NCBI GenBank assembly: GCA_963745955.1
Contig: CAVUZI010000007.1
Span: 806,001-870,000, forward strand
Direction of reading: 5' to 3'
Source of the DNA: Bog-756 sp963745955
GTDB taxonomy: Bacteria; Actinomycetota; Acidimicrobiia; Acidimicrobiales; RAAP-2
DNA: 64,000 nt
Numbering within the stretch: the stretch's first letter is position 1; the number at the start of each line of letters is the position of its first letter. A program made the position numbers and the translations under genes. The notes beneath the pieces are model-generated. The model worked only from the letters and a program-made list of their open reading frames with translations. It had not been told where the DNA came from and searched no databases. Below are positions 1 through 9,269 of this stretch, piece after piece.

Positions 1-1263
1 TCAACGGATTACTACTTCGAGTACGGCACGACCGCCTCGTTCGGCACGTCAACGACGTCCACCAACGCCGGCTCGGGTTCAACATCCCAGCAGGTATCGG
101 CAACAGTGACTGGTCTCACGCCCAACACGAGCTACCTCTTTCGCATCGTGGCGACGAACTCTGCCGGAACATCGGCCGGAGTCGCCGTCGTGTTCGCCAC
201 CGCGCAGAGCTCGTGTGTCACCGATCAGCAGAACATCACCACCTACCAGCAGGCCGTGGCCAAGGACCAGTCGACGGTGTCGGCACAGGAGCTGACCGTC
301 CAGTCTGCTCAAGCGAGCCTGCAGGTGACTCCCTCGACGATCGCCCAGGATGAAGCGACGGTCACCCAAGATGAGGCGACGGTCACAACGGACACGAAAG
401 CATTGGCCGACTGCACCCTGGTGGCATCAATCAGCGGCACCGTCACCGCTGTCAACGACTCGGTCGGTGAAACGGTGGGCGGATCCGGTTCGTCGACGAC
501 GGGCAGCACGGGGTCGACGGGCAGCACGGGGTCGACCGGCAGCACGGGATCGACCGGCAGCACGGGGTCGACCGGCAGCAGCGCCTCGACCGGCAGCACG
601 GGGTCGACCGGCAGCACGGGGTCGACGGGCAGCACGGGATCGACCGGCAGCACGGGGTCGACGGGCAGCAGCGCCTCGACCGGCAGTTCGAGCTCTAGCT
701 CCTCGTCGACGTCAACGTTCATCACGATCGAGAGCCTGGGCAGTCTGGAGGTAGTGGCGGACTACGCAGAGGCTGACGCAACAAAGATTGCCGTCGGCCA
801 GCCAGCGACCGTCACCCTCGCCGCCCTGCCTGACACCGAGGTTACCGGCCTGGTCACTGCGGTATCTCCGACCTCGACCGTCGTCAGCAACGTCGTGGAG
901 TACCCGGTCACCATCGCTCTGGAAAGCGCCCCGTCGGATGTGAAGGAGGGGATGACGGCCGAAGTCGCCGTCATCGTCCAAACCGCTAGCGACGTACTCC
1001 AGCTGCCCAGCGCGGCCATCACCACGACCGGCACAACGTCCACGGTGAAGGTTCTCTCCGATGGTGTCCAGAAGACGACGCCGGTCACGCTGGGACTAGT
1101 GGGCACTTCCTATACCGAGATCACGAGCGGAGTGACGGAAGGTCAAAAGGTGGTGGAGCCCACTGCCAGCGTGAGCGCTTCGACGAGCTCGAGCACCTCA
1201 AGCCCCTTCAGCGGTGGTGGAGGCGGGTTCGGTGGCGGTGGCTTCGGTGGTGGGGCACCGTGA
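1..1263 (+). CDS. MacA-like periplasmic adaptor (HlyD family), 5'-truncated
   Basis: The reading frame is open from base 1, so the true start lies upstream. The visible product (about 420 residues) begins with a fibronectin type III-like segment (TPNTSYLFRIVATNSAGTS), then a short heptad-like helical region rich in D, Q, A and T. A half-lipoyl strand set (SGTVTAVNDSVGETV) follows, then a long Gly-Ser-Thr linker, and then a beta-barrel part typical of membrane-fusion proteins, ending in a Gly-rich tail. In the MacA family such proteins link a MacB ABC transporter to the outside. The next two genes are a MacB-type ATPase and permease joined by 4-bp overlaps, so this is the adaptor of the same exporter. 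The Gly-Ser-Thr repeat in the middle of the lipoyl fold is unusual. The substrate cannot be told from sequence. Confidence 0.85.
   Translation, partial: STDYYFEYGTTASFGTSTTSTNAGSGSTSQQVSATVTGLTPNTSYLFRIVATNSAGTSAGVAVVFATAQSSCVTDQQNITTYQQAVAKDQSTVSAQELTVQSAQASLQVTPSTIAQDEATVTQDEATVTTDTKALADCTLVASISGTVTAVNDSVGETVGGSGSSTTGSTGSTGSTGSTGSTGSTGSTGSTGSSASTGSTGSTGSTGSTGSTGSTGSTGSTGSSASTGSSSSSSSSTSTFITIESLGSLEVVADYAEADATKIAVGQPATVTLAALPDTEVTGLVTAVSPTSTVVSNVVEYPVTIALESAPSDVKEGMTAEVAVIVQTASDVLQLPSAAITTTGTTSTVKVLSDGVQKTTPVTLGLVGTSYTEITSGVTEGQKVVEPTASVSASTSSSTSSPFSGGGGGFGGGGFGGGAP
501..690 (+). repeat. In-frame 18-bp tandem repeat coding a Gly-Ser-Thr linker
   Basis: About ten copies of an 18-bp unit (GGCAGCACGGGGTCGACC with C/G changes) code for GST repeats inside the adaptor gene. 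Two interruptions read SSAST. The array is in frame, so copy-number change would alter linker length without breaking the protein. Confidence 0.85.
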
Positions 1264-2093
1264 CCTCCGCCACGATGAGCGCAAGCCTGTCTCCTTCCGG
1301 AAACACTTCAACCGCAACGATGCCAACGCGGTGGCCTGTCATCGCTCTCTCCGACATCGTCAAGCGATATCAGATGGGCGGCAACGACGTGTTCGCAACC
1401 CGCGGCGTGTCGCTTGCTGTAGCGCGGGGTGAATTCGTCGCAGTCATGGGGGCCTCTGGATCGGGGAAGTCGACGCTGATGAACATCATCGGGTGCCTCG
1501 ATGTACCCACCAGTGGGCACTACCGGCTCGACGGAGTGAATATTCGCGATCTCGACGACCGAGAGATCTCGCGCATACGAAATCGAAAGATCGGCTTCGT
1601 CTTCCAGAGCTTCAATCTGCTGGCGCGCATGTCTGCCGTCCAGAACGTGGAGCTTCCCATGGCCTATGCCGGGATCAAGCCAAAAGAGCGTCGGCGCCGT
1701 GCCGAAGTCGCGCTCGATTCGGTTGGCCTGGGTGACCGGATGAACCACTTCCCGAGTGAGATGTCCGGAGGCCAGCAGCAACGGGTGGCCGTCGCCCGCG
1801 CCATCGTGACCAACCCTGCGCTGATCCTGGCCGACGAGCCGACCGGCAATCTCGACTCCGCCTCCAGCGTAGACGTCATGTCGATGTTCGCCAGACTCCA
1901 TGCCCAGGGTCGAACCGTGGTCATGATCACGCACGAGGAGGACATCGCCGCCTATGCCACTCGGGTGGTTCGCCTTCGCGACGGCATGATCACCCAGGAC
2001 TACCACCAGAAGCCTATCGACGCCCACGGCGAGCATGTGGCCCATGCGGAAGCGGCCGCCCGTCCGCATCACGCCGAGGATGGCAAACGATGA
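1260..2093 (+). CDS. MacB-type ABC transporter ATP-binding protein
   Basis: The 277-residue product is an ABC ATPase of the MacB/LolD type. It carries a Walker A (GASGSGKST), a Q-loop region, an ABC signature (MSGGQQQR), a Walker B (LILADEPTGNLD) and an H-loop (MITHEE). It would power export by the following permease. The GTG start overlaps the adaptor stop in a GTGA arrangement, which favours this start; an in-frame ATG lies 15 bp inside. The residues before the domain (about 25) are low-complexity Ser/Thr. No missing catalytic residue is seen. Confidence 0.93.
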   Translation: MTSATMSASLSPSGNTSTATMPTRWPVIALSDIVKRYQMGGNDVFATRGVSLAVARGEFVAVMGASGSGKSTLMNIIGCLDVPTSGHYRLDGVNIRDLDDREISRIRNRKIGFVFQSFNLLARMSAVQNVELPMAYAGIKPKERRRRAEVALDSVGLGDRMNHFPSEMSGGQQQRVAVARAIVTNPALILADEPTGNLDSASSVDVMSMFARLHAQGRTVVMITHEEDIAAYATRVVRLRDGMITQDYHQKPIDAHGEHVAHAEAAARPHHAEDGKR

Positions 2094-3313
2094 GCGTCTG
2101 GGGAAACGTGATCATGGCCCTTCGGGGCATCAGCTCGAACTGGCTGCGTTCGCTCCTCACCATGCTTGGCGTTCTCATTGGCGTGGCCGCGGTCATCGTC
2201 CTGCTGGCTGTAGGGACCGGATCGTCCCAGGCCGTCGAGTCGCAGATCGACAAGCTGGGGACCAACACCCTGACGGTCTTCAGCAGCGGACGATTCGGAG
2301 GTGGCACCTCGCAAACCGGTACTCAATCCCGCAACGCCAAGCTGACCAGCACCGACGTGACACTGATCTCCGACAAGAACAGTGCCCCCGACGTGGCGTC
2401 TGTCTCGCCGGTCATCTCAACCAGTGAGACGTCCACCTACAACGGCGCCACCTACTCGACCTCGGTCATCGGATCAACTCCGTCGTATCTCACCGCCTCG
2501 AACTACACGGTCTCGGCCGGGCGCTCCATTACAAACGCTGATGTGGCCCACCACTCCGAAGTCGTGGACATTGGCTCCGACGTGGCCAGCAACCTCTTTG
2601 CTACCGGATCCGACCCTCTGGGAAAACAGATCCAGATTGGTTCCGCTGAGTTCGAAGTCGTCGGAGTCCTGGCCTCAAAGGGAAGCAGCGGATTGTCGAA
2701 TCAGGATGCGGTTGCCATCGCCCCGTACACCGCCGTGCAGGATCAAATGACCGGAGAATCAGAGTCCTTCTCCGAGCTCTTGGTGCAGGGGAAGTCGTCA
2801 TCCACGCTGTCGCTCGCCCAGAGCGAGGTGGAGAGCATCCTTGCCGCACAGAACGACACCACGGTGGCCGATCTGCCATTCAGCGTCTTGAACCAGGCCA
2901 GCCTTCTTTCTACGGCGACGTCCAGTTCGAAGACATTCACTGCGCTGTTGGGCTGGGTAGCGGCAGTGTCACTGTTAGTCGGCGCCATCGGGGTCATGAA
3001 CATCATGCTGGTTACCGTCACCGAGCGCACCCGGGAGATCGGCATTCGCAAGGCCATCGGGGCACCAAAGTTCATTGTGCTCGGTCAGTTCTTGATTGAG
3101 GCTGTTGTGATCTCACTTCTCGGGGGCGCCGTCGGGGTACTGGCCGGCTTGGTGGTCGCAAGGTTCAAAATCGATGGGGTACAGCCGGTTCTCGCCACCT
3201 ACTCGATTCCTTTGGCCTTCGGTGTCGCATTGATGGTCGGTATCTTTGCCGGCCTCTACCCGGCCTACCGCGCAGCATCTCTTCGTCCGATCGACGCGTT
3301 GAGATTCGAGTAA
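2090..3313 (+). CDS. MacB-like ABC transporter permease (FtsX domain)
   Basis: This 407-residue protein has one N-terminal membrane segment (about residues 20-42), a large extracytoplasmic MacB_PCD-type domain, and a C-terminal FtsX block with three membrane helices. The FtsX block contains the typical NIMLVTVTERTREIGIRKAIGA stretch. The ATG overlaps the ATPase stop by 4 bp (ATGA), so the two are translationally coupled. With the adaptor upstream it forms a three-part MacAB-like exporter. In actinobacteria such systems are usually annotated as peptide, antibiotic or lipid exporters; nothing here fixes the cargo. Confidence 0.92.
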   Translation: MSVWGNVIMALRGISSNWLRSLLTMLGVLIGVAAVIVLLAVGTGSSQAVESQIDKLGTNTLTVFSSGRFGGGTSQTGTQSRNAKLTSTDVTLISDKNSAPDVASVSPVISTSETSTYNGATYSTSVIGSTPSYLTASNYTVSAGRSITNADVAHHSEVVDIGSDVASNLFATGSDPLGKQIQIGSAEFEVVGVLASKGSSGLSNQDAVAIAPYTAVQDQMTGESESFSELLVQGKSSSTLSLAQSEVESILAAQNDTTVADLPFSVLNQASLLSTATSSSKTFTALLGWVAAVSLLVGAIGVMNIMLVTVTERTREIGIRKAIGAPKFIVLGQFLIEAVVISLLGGAVGVLAGLVVARFKIDGVQPVLATYSIPLAFGVALMVGIFAGLYPAYRAASLRPIDALRFE

Positions 3314-3332
3314 CTGAGGAAGGTGCACCGCA

Positions 3333-4013
3333 ATGCCCAAATCCGATTCAGATAGCATCGTCGAGAGCGGCCCTCCGACCGAAGAGCTCCACACAGACAA
3401 CACTGCGCCAGTGCCAGCCGTGTCGACACTTGATCCAGCCGACTCGGCCTCGGATCTGGAGGCCCTCTTCGCTGAGGAACAGGAGGACTGGCCAACACAG
3501 GGTCCAGCCAAGGGCATTCGCCTGCCATGGCTGGCGGCGCTTCTGCTGATCTTGTTGGTGGCATCTGTTGGTATTTGGGGCGGCGCCTATATGCAACGCC
3601 ACTCATCCTCCTCGAACTCATCAACTGCTTCGGCCTTCCCGTTCGCTGCTCTCAGTGGTTCTCGTACGGGTGGGGCCGGCGGGGCAAGTGGGTTGAGCGC
3701 TGCATTGGCGAAAATCACCTCGGGTACCGTCACCGACATCATCGGGAACACGCTCTATGTCACCACCGCCAGTGGCAGTCTCGTCGCTGTCGATGTGGGA
3801 TCGAGCACCACCATCGATCGGAATGCGAAGTCAACGCTTTCCGCCATCAAGCCGGGCGACACGGTGACCGTTCAGGGAACGAAGTCCTCCACCGGTTCGG
3901 TCTCGGCCGCCTCGGTGTCGGCCACCGAATCCGGCGTGTCGACGACTGGTGGTCTTGGCGGGTTCGGCGGATTCAGCGGAGAGCCAAGTGGAGCATCGAG
4001 CGGGTCGGGTTGA
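3333..4013 (+). CDS. Single-pass membrane protein with DUF5666-like domain
   Basis: The 226-residue product has an acidic cytoplasmic N-terminus, one membrane helix at about residues 66-86, and an outside region with a DUF5666-like small beta domain (VTDIIGNTLYVTTASGS, then KPGDTVTVQG). It ends in a Gly/Ser-rich tail like that of the MacA-like adaptor. It starts 19 bp after the permease and is probably the last gene of the exporter operon. Its role is unknown; an accessory envelope protein of the exporter is the natural guess. Confidence 0.75.
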   Translation: MPKSDSDSIVESGPPTEELHTDNTAPVPAVSTLDPADSASDLEALFAEEQEDWPTQGPAKGIRLPWLAALLLILLVASVGIWGGAYMQRHSSSSNSSTASAFPFAALSGSRTGGAGGASGLSAALAKITSGTVTDIIGNTLYVTTASGSLVAVDVGSSTTIDRNAKSTLSAIKPGDTVTVQGTKSSTGSVSAASVSATESGVSTTGGLGGFGGFSGEPSGASSGSG

Positions 4014-4069
4014 TCGATGATCGGGACCCGCTCTCTCTTCCGGCCAGGCTTCATCGCCTTGAGCCCGAT

Positions 4070-4294
4070 GGCAGTGGGTCACCGAGCTGGATACGAGCAA
4101 AATCGGCCGTAGCCGGGCGGTATTCGTCCTTCGTATCGATGCTGGATGCCAACCGTTTGCTGTCTCCGAGAGGCAGCTATGTCGACAATATCGATGGGGT
4201 GCAGGTCCGTACGCCGGACCACATTCATCTGACCATGGCCGGGGTGCAGCAGTTCATTGATCCAGAACTTAGGGCCCGCCGCCGAACAATTTGA
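4070..4294 (+). pseudogene. C-terminal remnant of an SGNH hydrolase/acyltransferase
   Basis: One frame here ends with a stretch reading LDANRLLSPRG, then TPDHIHLTMAGVQQF. This matches the last block (Asp-x-x-His) of SGNH hydrolase domains, such as those at the end of OafA-type acyltransferases. No start codon, GDS block or acyltransferase helices precede it, so only the tail of a lost gene remains. The upstream part of this frame overlaps the DUF5666 gene and is not its own coding sequence. Confidence 0.55.
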
Positions 4295-4397
4295 GCGATG
4301 CCGAGAGCGTTCGCGCTGTTCACGACCGTAGCGAGCGCGCACTCAAAATCGCGGTGGGCCCTTAGCCATATGGCCATCAATTTGGGAGTAACCGTCT

Positions 4398-5114
4398 ATG
4401 AAGGCCGACTCTGACATGGTCGAAGTGGAACAGCTCATCCCATTCCGGCGCATATTGGTGGTTGACAATGAGCCCTCCATCGCCGGCGCCGTGGCCACCT
4501 CGCTTCGCTGTGCGGGGTTCGAGGTGGAGGAGGCCATCAATGGTCGAATGGCCCTTGCCGCGACCCAGGAGCGCCCCCCCGACCTCATCGTGCTCGATGT
4601 GACGCTGCCCGACGTCGACGGTGTGGAAGTCACGCGCCGGCTACGAGCTTCCGGCTCTGGTGTGCCCATTCTTTTGGTCACCGCCCGGAATGGTGTCGGC
4701 ACCGGAGTACCTGGCTGGAGCATGGGTGGTGACGAACACCTGACCAAGCCCTTCGCTCTAGCCGTCCTCGTGGCCCGGGTCCACGCGATTCTGCGACGTT
4801 CGGGCAGCGAGCCTCAAGCCAACGGGATCCTCCGATTCGCCGACATCGAGATGGACGAGAACGCTTACACGGTCACTCGGGACGGACGATTCATCGCCCT
4901 GTCGACTACCGAGTTCAACCTCCTTCGCTATTTCCTCCTCAATCCGCGCCAAGTGCTGTCGAAGTCCCTGATTCTCGAGCACGTCTGGCGCTACGACTAC
5001 GAAGGCAGCGAGAACGTGGTCGAACTCTATGTCAGTTATCTCCGCAAGAAGCTCGAGGCCGCGGGACCGCGGGTCCTCTTCACGGTGAGACGAGTTGGTT
5101 ACGTTCTCTGCTAG
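4398..5114 (+). CDS. Orphan OmpR/PhoB-family response regulator
   Basis: This 238-residue protein has a receiver domain (ILVVDNEPS, phospho-acceptor Asp in VLDVTLP, switch Thr in LVTARN, Lys in LTKPF) and a C-terminal winged-helix DNA-binding domain ending LRKKLEAAG...TVRRVGYVL. The ATG follows a GGGAG ribosome site by about ten bases. No histidine kinase is adjacent: upstream is a gene remnant and downstream about 400 bases without a convincing gene. A partner kinase may be elsewhere or lost. Confidence 0.9.
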   Translation: MKADSDMVEVEQLIPFRRILVVDNEPSIAGAVATSLRCAGFEVEEAINGRMALAATQERPPDLIVLDVTLPDVDGVEVTRRLRASGSGVPILLVTARNGVGTGVPGWSMGGDEHLTKPFALAVLVARVHAILRRSGSEPQANGILRFADIEMDENAYTVTRDGRFIALSTTEFNLLRYFLLNPRQVLSKSLILEHVWRYDYEGSENVVELYVSYLRKKLEAAGPRVLFTVRRVGYVLC

Positions 5115-5514
5115 CGAGTCCGCATCTTCACATGCATTCCGAAGGGTTGGTGGTCCATCTTCGCGGCACAGACCGACGGCAGGGTAGCGGTGGTGTCTGT
5201 CGTGGCTGCCGACGCGTCACGTCGCCCATGCTGAATGGCCCCATGAACGTGCATTTGGCGGCGTAGAGCACTCGGGCGGCGTGAGGCACTTCGCGGCAAA
5301 CCTGTTCCGAACTGATCGCCGTCGCCGCCGTGGGCATCTACGTACGCTTTTTGGTGTGCCTCGCACTGGTCGATCAAAGTTCGGGGTCGTTTGGGTGGCC
5401 TCGGACCTAACCCTCCACTCCACCGCAACGCACGGGGGAGTCCTCGTGGGCAGGCTCGGCTACCGGAACGAGCGTCGGCAGCGGAACTGGTGCCGGTTCA
5501 CCGACATGGCGGGC
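5115..5514. other. Intergenic stretch, no gene seen
   Basis: About 400 bases between the response regulator and the dehydrogenase. Open frames exist on both strands but are Arg-rich, lack recognisable motifs and look like GC-driven noise. A lost histidine kinase gene would be expected here, but I see no kinase motif. Confidence 0.5.
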
Positions 5515-6609
5515 TCAGAGGGCGAGAACGGTGCGTAGCCCCCGCCCGGCACGGAGGTCATCGAAGCCGTCGTTGATCTCCTGCAAAGGTCGGCGACAAG
5601 AGATCATCCCTTCGAGATCGAGCAGGCCGCGGCGCCACAGGCTCACCAGACGTGGGATCTGCCAATGAGGGTTGCCGCTCCCATAGAGGCAACCGACCAG
5701 TCGCTTCTCGGTGATGGCAAAGAGAATGGCCGGAAGGTTCGTCAAGAGCTCAGCTGCATCAGGAGCTCCGACCGAGACGGTGGTACCTCCCGAGCAGGTG
5801 GCGAGTACCCCCGCCTCGATCAGGCGGGCGCTGCCGGCCGCGTCGAACGCATAGTCGACTCCCACTCCGGTGAGGTCGTGACAGGCAGCCACCACGTCTT
5901 CTGTCCCCGGGTCGAGGACATCCGTGGCCCCGAACGACAGCGCCAGCTCTCTGCGCTCAACCAGTGGATCGGACACGATGATCCGCGAGGCTCCGGCAAT
6001 CCGCGCACCCTGGACGATCGAGATGCCCACGCCACCGAGGCCCATCACCAGGACGGTCGCCCCCTCCTCGACTCCGGCCGTATTGAGCACCGCTCCTACT
6101 CCTGTCTGAATGGCACAGCCGATGACGCAAGCAAGATCGAGCGGTACATCGGCATCGATGCGTACGGCGCCTGACTCGGTCGTCAACACCTGTTCCCCGA
6201 ATCCACCGACACCGAGACCCCGATAGACCGGTTTTCCTGACCGCGACAGCGCCGTGGTCCCGTCCGGCAGCGTGCCGGTGATGAAGGACATCGCCTTTTC
6301 GCACATCGTCGATTTGCCTCGCACGCACCAGTAGCAGCGACCACAGGGCGCGATGGCCACGAGCACGACATGATCTCCGGGCGCCACCGCGGTCACGCCC
6401 GGCCCGACGGCGCTCACCACCCCGGAGGCTTCATGCCCGAGGATGATGGGCAGGGGCCCGATACCGCCATCGATGATCGTCATGTCGGAATGGCAGATGC
6501 CGCAGTGGGTGACATCGACCAGCACTTGGCCCGCGGACGGAGCCGCTATGTCGATGTCGTCGAGAAGTTCGAGCGTGTCGGCCCCTTCGGTCAGCACAGC
6601 TGCGCGCAT
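5515..6609 (-). CDS. Zinc-dependent alcohol dehydrogenase (MDR family)
   Basis: The 364-residue product is a medium-chain dehydrogenase. The catalytic zinc ligands (CGICHSD, GHEASG) and the four-Cys structural zinc lobe (CGRCYWCVRGKSTMCE) are present, as is the NAD(P)-binding motif GLGGVGIS. The family oxidises alcohols or reduces aldehydes. The ATG at 6609 is chosen because GGAAGGAA lies 7-8 bases upstream; a longer in-frame start exists but would add 16 unrelated residues. It stands alone, with long non-coding flanks. Confidence 0.92.
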   Translation of the reverse strand: MRAAVLTEGADTLELLDDIDIAAPSAGQVLVDVTHCGICHSDMTIIDGGIGPLPIILGHEASGVVSAVGPGVTAVAPGDHVVLVAIAPCGRCYWCVRGKSTMCEKAMSFITGTLPDGTTALSRSGKPVYRGLGVGGFGEQVLTTESGAVRIDADVPLDLACVIGCAIQTGVGAVLNTAGVEEGATVLVMGLGGVGISIVQGARIAGASRIIVSDPLVERRELALSFGATDVLDPGTEDVVAACHDLTGVGVDYAFDAAGSARLIEAGVLATCSGGTTVSVGAPDAAELLTNLPAILFAITEKRLVGCLYGSGNPHWQIPRLVSLWRRGLLDLEGMISCRRPLQEINDGFDDLRAGRGLRTVLAL

Positions 6610-7054
6610 GGTGTTCCTTCCGCTGGTAGATGACGTGTTCGGCAAAAATCCGGTCACAGCCGCAGATCCTCGCGCTTCAGGGTGCGTGCCCGCGGGTCGA
6701 AGGGCCCATTCTGCTGCGTCTCACGCCGGACCGCTCACGACCAGGGCGTCCCTGATCCGGTCCACCGGTTCGGACATGGCGGGGGTCCGTGGTGAAGACA
6801 TCTGCAACATGCTCTCGCGCCGTTGGCGGTGGCCCGACCTGCAAAGTCGACGCTATGGTCGGGGTATTGATTTCCTCCAATGGCAACCTCGGTGGATCAC
6901 CATTGAACCCCGAACATCGACCGCAACACCCCAGAACCAGTGAACCAAACTGTCTGCCCGCTTTCGCGTGACGTTCATCTTCGACCCGTCAAGTGATCGA
7001 GGAGCGGAATGGGAGTCACTCCAGCGGTTCTCGCCAACGAAGTCAGGAGGAATC
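6610..7054. other. Intergenic stretch, no gene seen
   Basis: 445 bases separating the divergent dehydrogenase and the next gene. It must hold their promoters, but I could not pick out convincing -35/-10 pairs. Small open frames here have no family-like sequence. Confidence 0.5.
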
Positions 7055-7585
7055 ATGACCACCACCAGCAGGCTGAGAGTAGCCATTTCCGACACCGCCG
7101 AAGCACTCAAGATCGTGAAGCTCGAGGTCGAGGGAGCCACCGGGTACCCTGTCCGGCCGGAGTTCCAGGAATCCGAATTCGAGGAGCTGGTGGTCGAATT
7201 GCGGCTGGGTGCAACGGGTGTGGCGGAACCGAATCTGATTGCCCGGGCGATCGAGCGCACCACCCCTGACATCGATGTGCTGGGTGTTTGGAATGAGAGC
7301 CCGCACAGCCACGAGCCGGTTCCCAAGCCCAGCAAGTTGGTGTTCGGGGTCGCTGACGAGGCGTTGCCTGACGTTGCCAGACGAGCAGTGCGGGACGAGC
7401 TCCCCACCGCCCGGTGGCATCCGTCGCTCGCGACGACTTCGAGTAGTGATACCCCTCACTGGGAACTGGCCGTGCCGGTGCTCCATACCGACGGTGAGAG
7501 CGTCGCCGTCATCCGACGAAAGGGATACTCACATCGCTTCACCCCTGATGATGCGGTAGGCACATGGCTCGGGTTGGCCTCTTAG
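7055..7585 (+). CDS. Conserved-looking hypothetical protein
   Basis: This soluble 176-residue protein has no signal peptide or membrane helix. The ATG follows a perfect AGGAGG four bases upstream, which decides the start. I do not recognise the family. The N-terminal part (RVAISDTAEALKIVKLEVEG) and the C-terminal part (HWELAVPVLHTDGESVAVIRR) read as alternating beta strands and helices. It is followed 42 bases later by a DUF2007 protein on the same strand. Confidence 0.7.
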   Translation: MTTTSRLRVAISDTAEALKIVKLEVEGATGYPVRPEFQESEFEELVVELRLGATGVAEPNLIARAIERTTPDIDVLGVWNESPHSHEPVPKPSKLVFGVADEALPDVARRAVRDELPTARWHPSLATTSSSDTPHWELAVPVLHTDGESVAVIRRKGYSHRFTPDDAVGTWLGLAS

Positions 7586-7627
7586 CGCGGCCGACGGGCT
7601 TCGCTTGCTCTCTGAGACTGGAGCCCG

Positions 7628-7879
7628 ATGCCGAACGATGACCGACCTTCGAAGGCCCACCCTACGAGCCTCATCGAATTGACCCGGGTCCAGCCATTCG
7701 AGGCCGAGGTGATAGCGGCCCGCTTGCGCGCATCAGGCATCGACGCCACCGTGGGAGTCGACTCCGTCTACGAATCCGTCAGTTTCGCCGAGGGCGTGGC
7801 CGTCTTCGTGTCAGCAGATGATGCTCCACGCGCCCGTGCCCTCCTCGAAGCCGGAGAGAACGGAACGGACGGACAATGA
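7628..7879 (+). CDS. DUF2007 (putative signal-transducing) small protein
   Basis: The 83-residue product matches the DUF2007 pattern: a strand, then FEAEVIAARLRASGIDA, a loop, then VAVFVSADDAPRARALLE. Proteins of this group are small ferredoxin-like folds of unknown function, sometimes called putative prokaryotic signal-transducing proteins. It has no obvious partner except the preceding hypothetical gene. Confidence 0.75.
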   Translation: MPNDDRPSKAHPTSLIELTRVQPFEAEVIAARLRASGIDATVGVDSVYESVSFAEGVAVFVSADDAPRARALLEAGENGTDGQ

Positions 7880-7930
7880 TGCGGCCCGTCACCCGACGGG
7901 AACCTCCTGGCCCGCCCAACAATCGTTCCG

Positions 7931-8857
7931 TCATCGGTCATCGCGGAGAAGAAGCGACTTGGCCACGGTCTCACGGGACTCGATGGCCAGATGTGCCTTC
8001 GCTGCCTCAGCAAGCGAGAAGGTTTGGCCCACCAGCGGGGCCAGCCGTCCGGCGTCGACCTCGGCGAGCGCCACGGTGAGCAGCCGGGATCGGTCGCCCT
8101 CGCCGTACCGGAGGTCGGCAATGGTCGTCACGGTCACCCCCCGCCGCTCCGGCTCGCCCGGGGCGATGGAGGCGAACGAGCCGCTCGGGGTCCCATGGGC
8201 CGAAAACCGTCCACCGGTGGCGTCGAGGACCGCATCGATCCAGCCGACCTCCCCATAGTCGATCACCGCTGCCGCCCCAGCTTCGGGCACGACATCTCCC
8301 TTCGTCGACCCCCGGGCAGCACCGACAACCTTGACGCCCCGGGCCGCCAGCAGTTCGACGAGGAGTATCCCCATCCCGCCTGCGGCGCCGAGGACGAGCA
8401 CCCACTCTCCCGTCCGGGGCGCAGTCTTCTCGAGGACGCGGAGCGCGGTGGTGCCGTCGTGGAGGACGGCCGTGGCGTCGAGGAGGTCGACGCCGTCGGG
8501 CGTCGGAACGCAGGCCTCGAGGTCGACGGCCGCCAATTCGGCGTAGCCGCCGGTACCGCCGGGGCCGCCCGTGTGCCCGACCACCGGCCGGCCCCGCCAG
8601 CCGGCCTCGACCCCGTCGCCGACCGCGGCGACCGTGCCGCCCACACCGTTTCCCGGCACGTAGGGCGGTCGGATCGGGAAGTAGTCGGCGCCCCGGCCGG
8701 AGCGGATCACGGTGTCGACGAACAGCACGTCACAGACCGAGGCCGCCACCACGACCTGGCCCGGCCCCGGAACGGGATCTGGCAACTCGCGCAGCCGGAG
8801 GGCGTCAGGGCCGCCAAAGCGAACCACCTCGACGGCGCGCACGTCAGGCCACCTCAT
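7931..8857 (-). CDS. Zinc-independent quinone oxidoreductase-like MDR protein
   Basis: The 308-residue product is a medium-chain reductase without zinc ligands. It has a GroES-like N-terminal half and an NADPH site (VLGAAGGMGILLVE). The order and motifs fit the NADPH:quinone reductase (Qor) branch. Its ATG lies inside the end of the PPOX gene (14-bp overlap), so the two are co-transcribed. The substrate is unknown. Confidence 0.88.
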   Translation of the reverse strand: MRWPDVRAVEVVRFGGPDALRLRELPDPVPGPGQVVVAASVCDVLFVDTVIRSGRGADYFPIRPPYVPGNGVGGTVAAVGDGVEAGWRGRPVVGHTGGPGGTGGYAELAAVDLEACVPTPDGVDLLDATAVLHDGTTALRVLEKTAPRTGEWVLVLGAAGGMGILLVELLAARGVKVVGAARGSTKGDVVPEAGAAAVIDYGEVGWIDAVLDATGGRFSAHGTPSGSFASIAPGEPERRGVTVTTIADLRYGEGDRSRLLTVALAEVDAGRLAPLVGQTFSLAEAAKAHLAIESRETVAKSLLLRDDR

Positions 8858-9269
8858 CCGAGGGATCCGGCGTCACGTCGCGGGCTGCGAAGCCCGGGTG
8901 GTCGGGGTCGACGTTGAACGAGACGATGCGCCGTGGGCGGATCCTGATGATCTCGGGTGCCAGATGGCCTTGTGGGTCGTGCGTCCCCACCGCGGTCTCG
9001 GCCACGCCGCGGATCTCGAGGAAGTGGGCACCGTCCATCGATGGTTCAGTGACCTCGTCCACGACGAAGGCCACACTCGGATTCGCCTGGATGTTTCGGT
9101 ACTTGGCACTGCCACCCATGTTGAAACCGGTGAGGTCGATCGTGCCGAGTGTCGGGTTGTACGTGAACCCCAGGGGCTTGACCTGGGGGGTCCCGTTCGG
9201 ACCCAACGTGGCCAGGTGACCGAGGGGTTGGCGGGCGAGGAAGCGCACTTCGGCGTCGCTGAAGGTCAT
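8844..9269 (-). CDS. PPOX-class F420-dependent flavin/deazaflavin oxidoreductase
   Basis: The 141-residue protein is a split-barrel member of the pyridoxamine-phosphate-oxidase-like superfamily (start MTFSDAEVRFLARQPLGHLATLGPNG, then NPSVAFVVDE and a C-terminal IIRIRPRRIVSFN). This actinobacterial subgroup typically uses F420 or flavin. It is the first gene of a two-gene operon with the quinone-reductase-like gene. Confidence 0.88.
   Translation of the reverse strand: MTFSDAEVRFLARQPLGHLATLGPNGTPQVKPLGFTYNPTLGTIDLTGFNMGGSAKYRNIQANPSVAFVVDEVTEPSMDGAHFLEIRGVAETAVGTHDPQGHLAPEIIRIRPRRIVSFNVDPDHPGFAARDVTPDPSDEVA

Noticed and set aside
501..690. A CRISPR-like array in the first gene.
   Set aside because: The repeat is contiguous, in frame and codes a Gly-Ser-Thr linker; there are no spacers.
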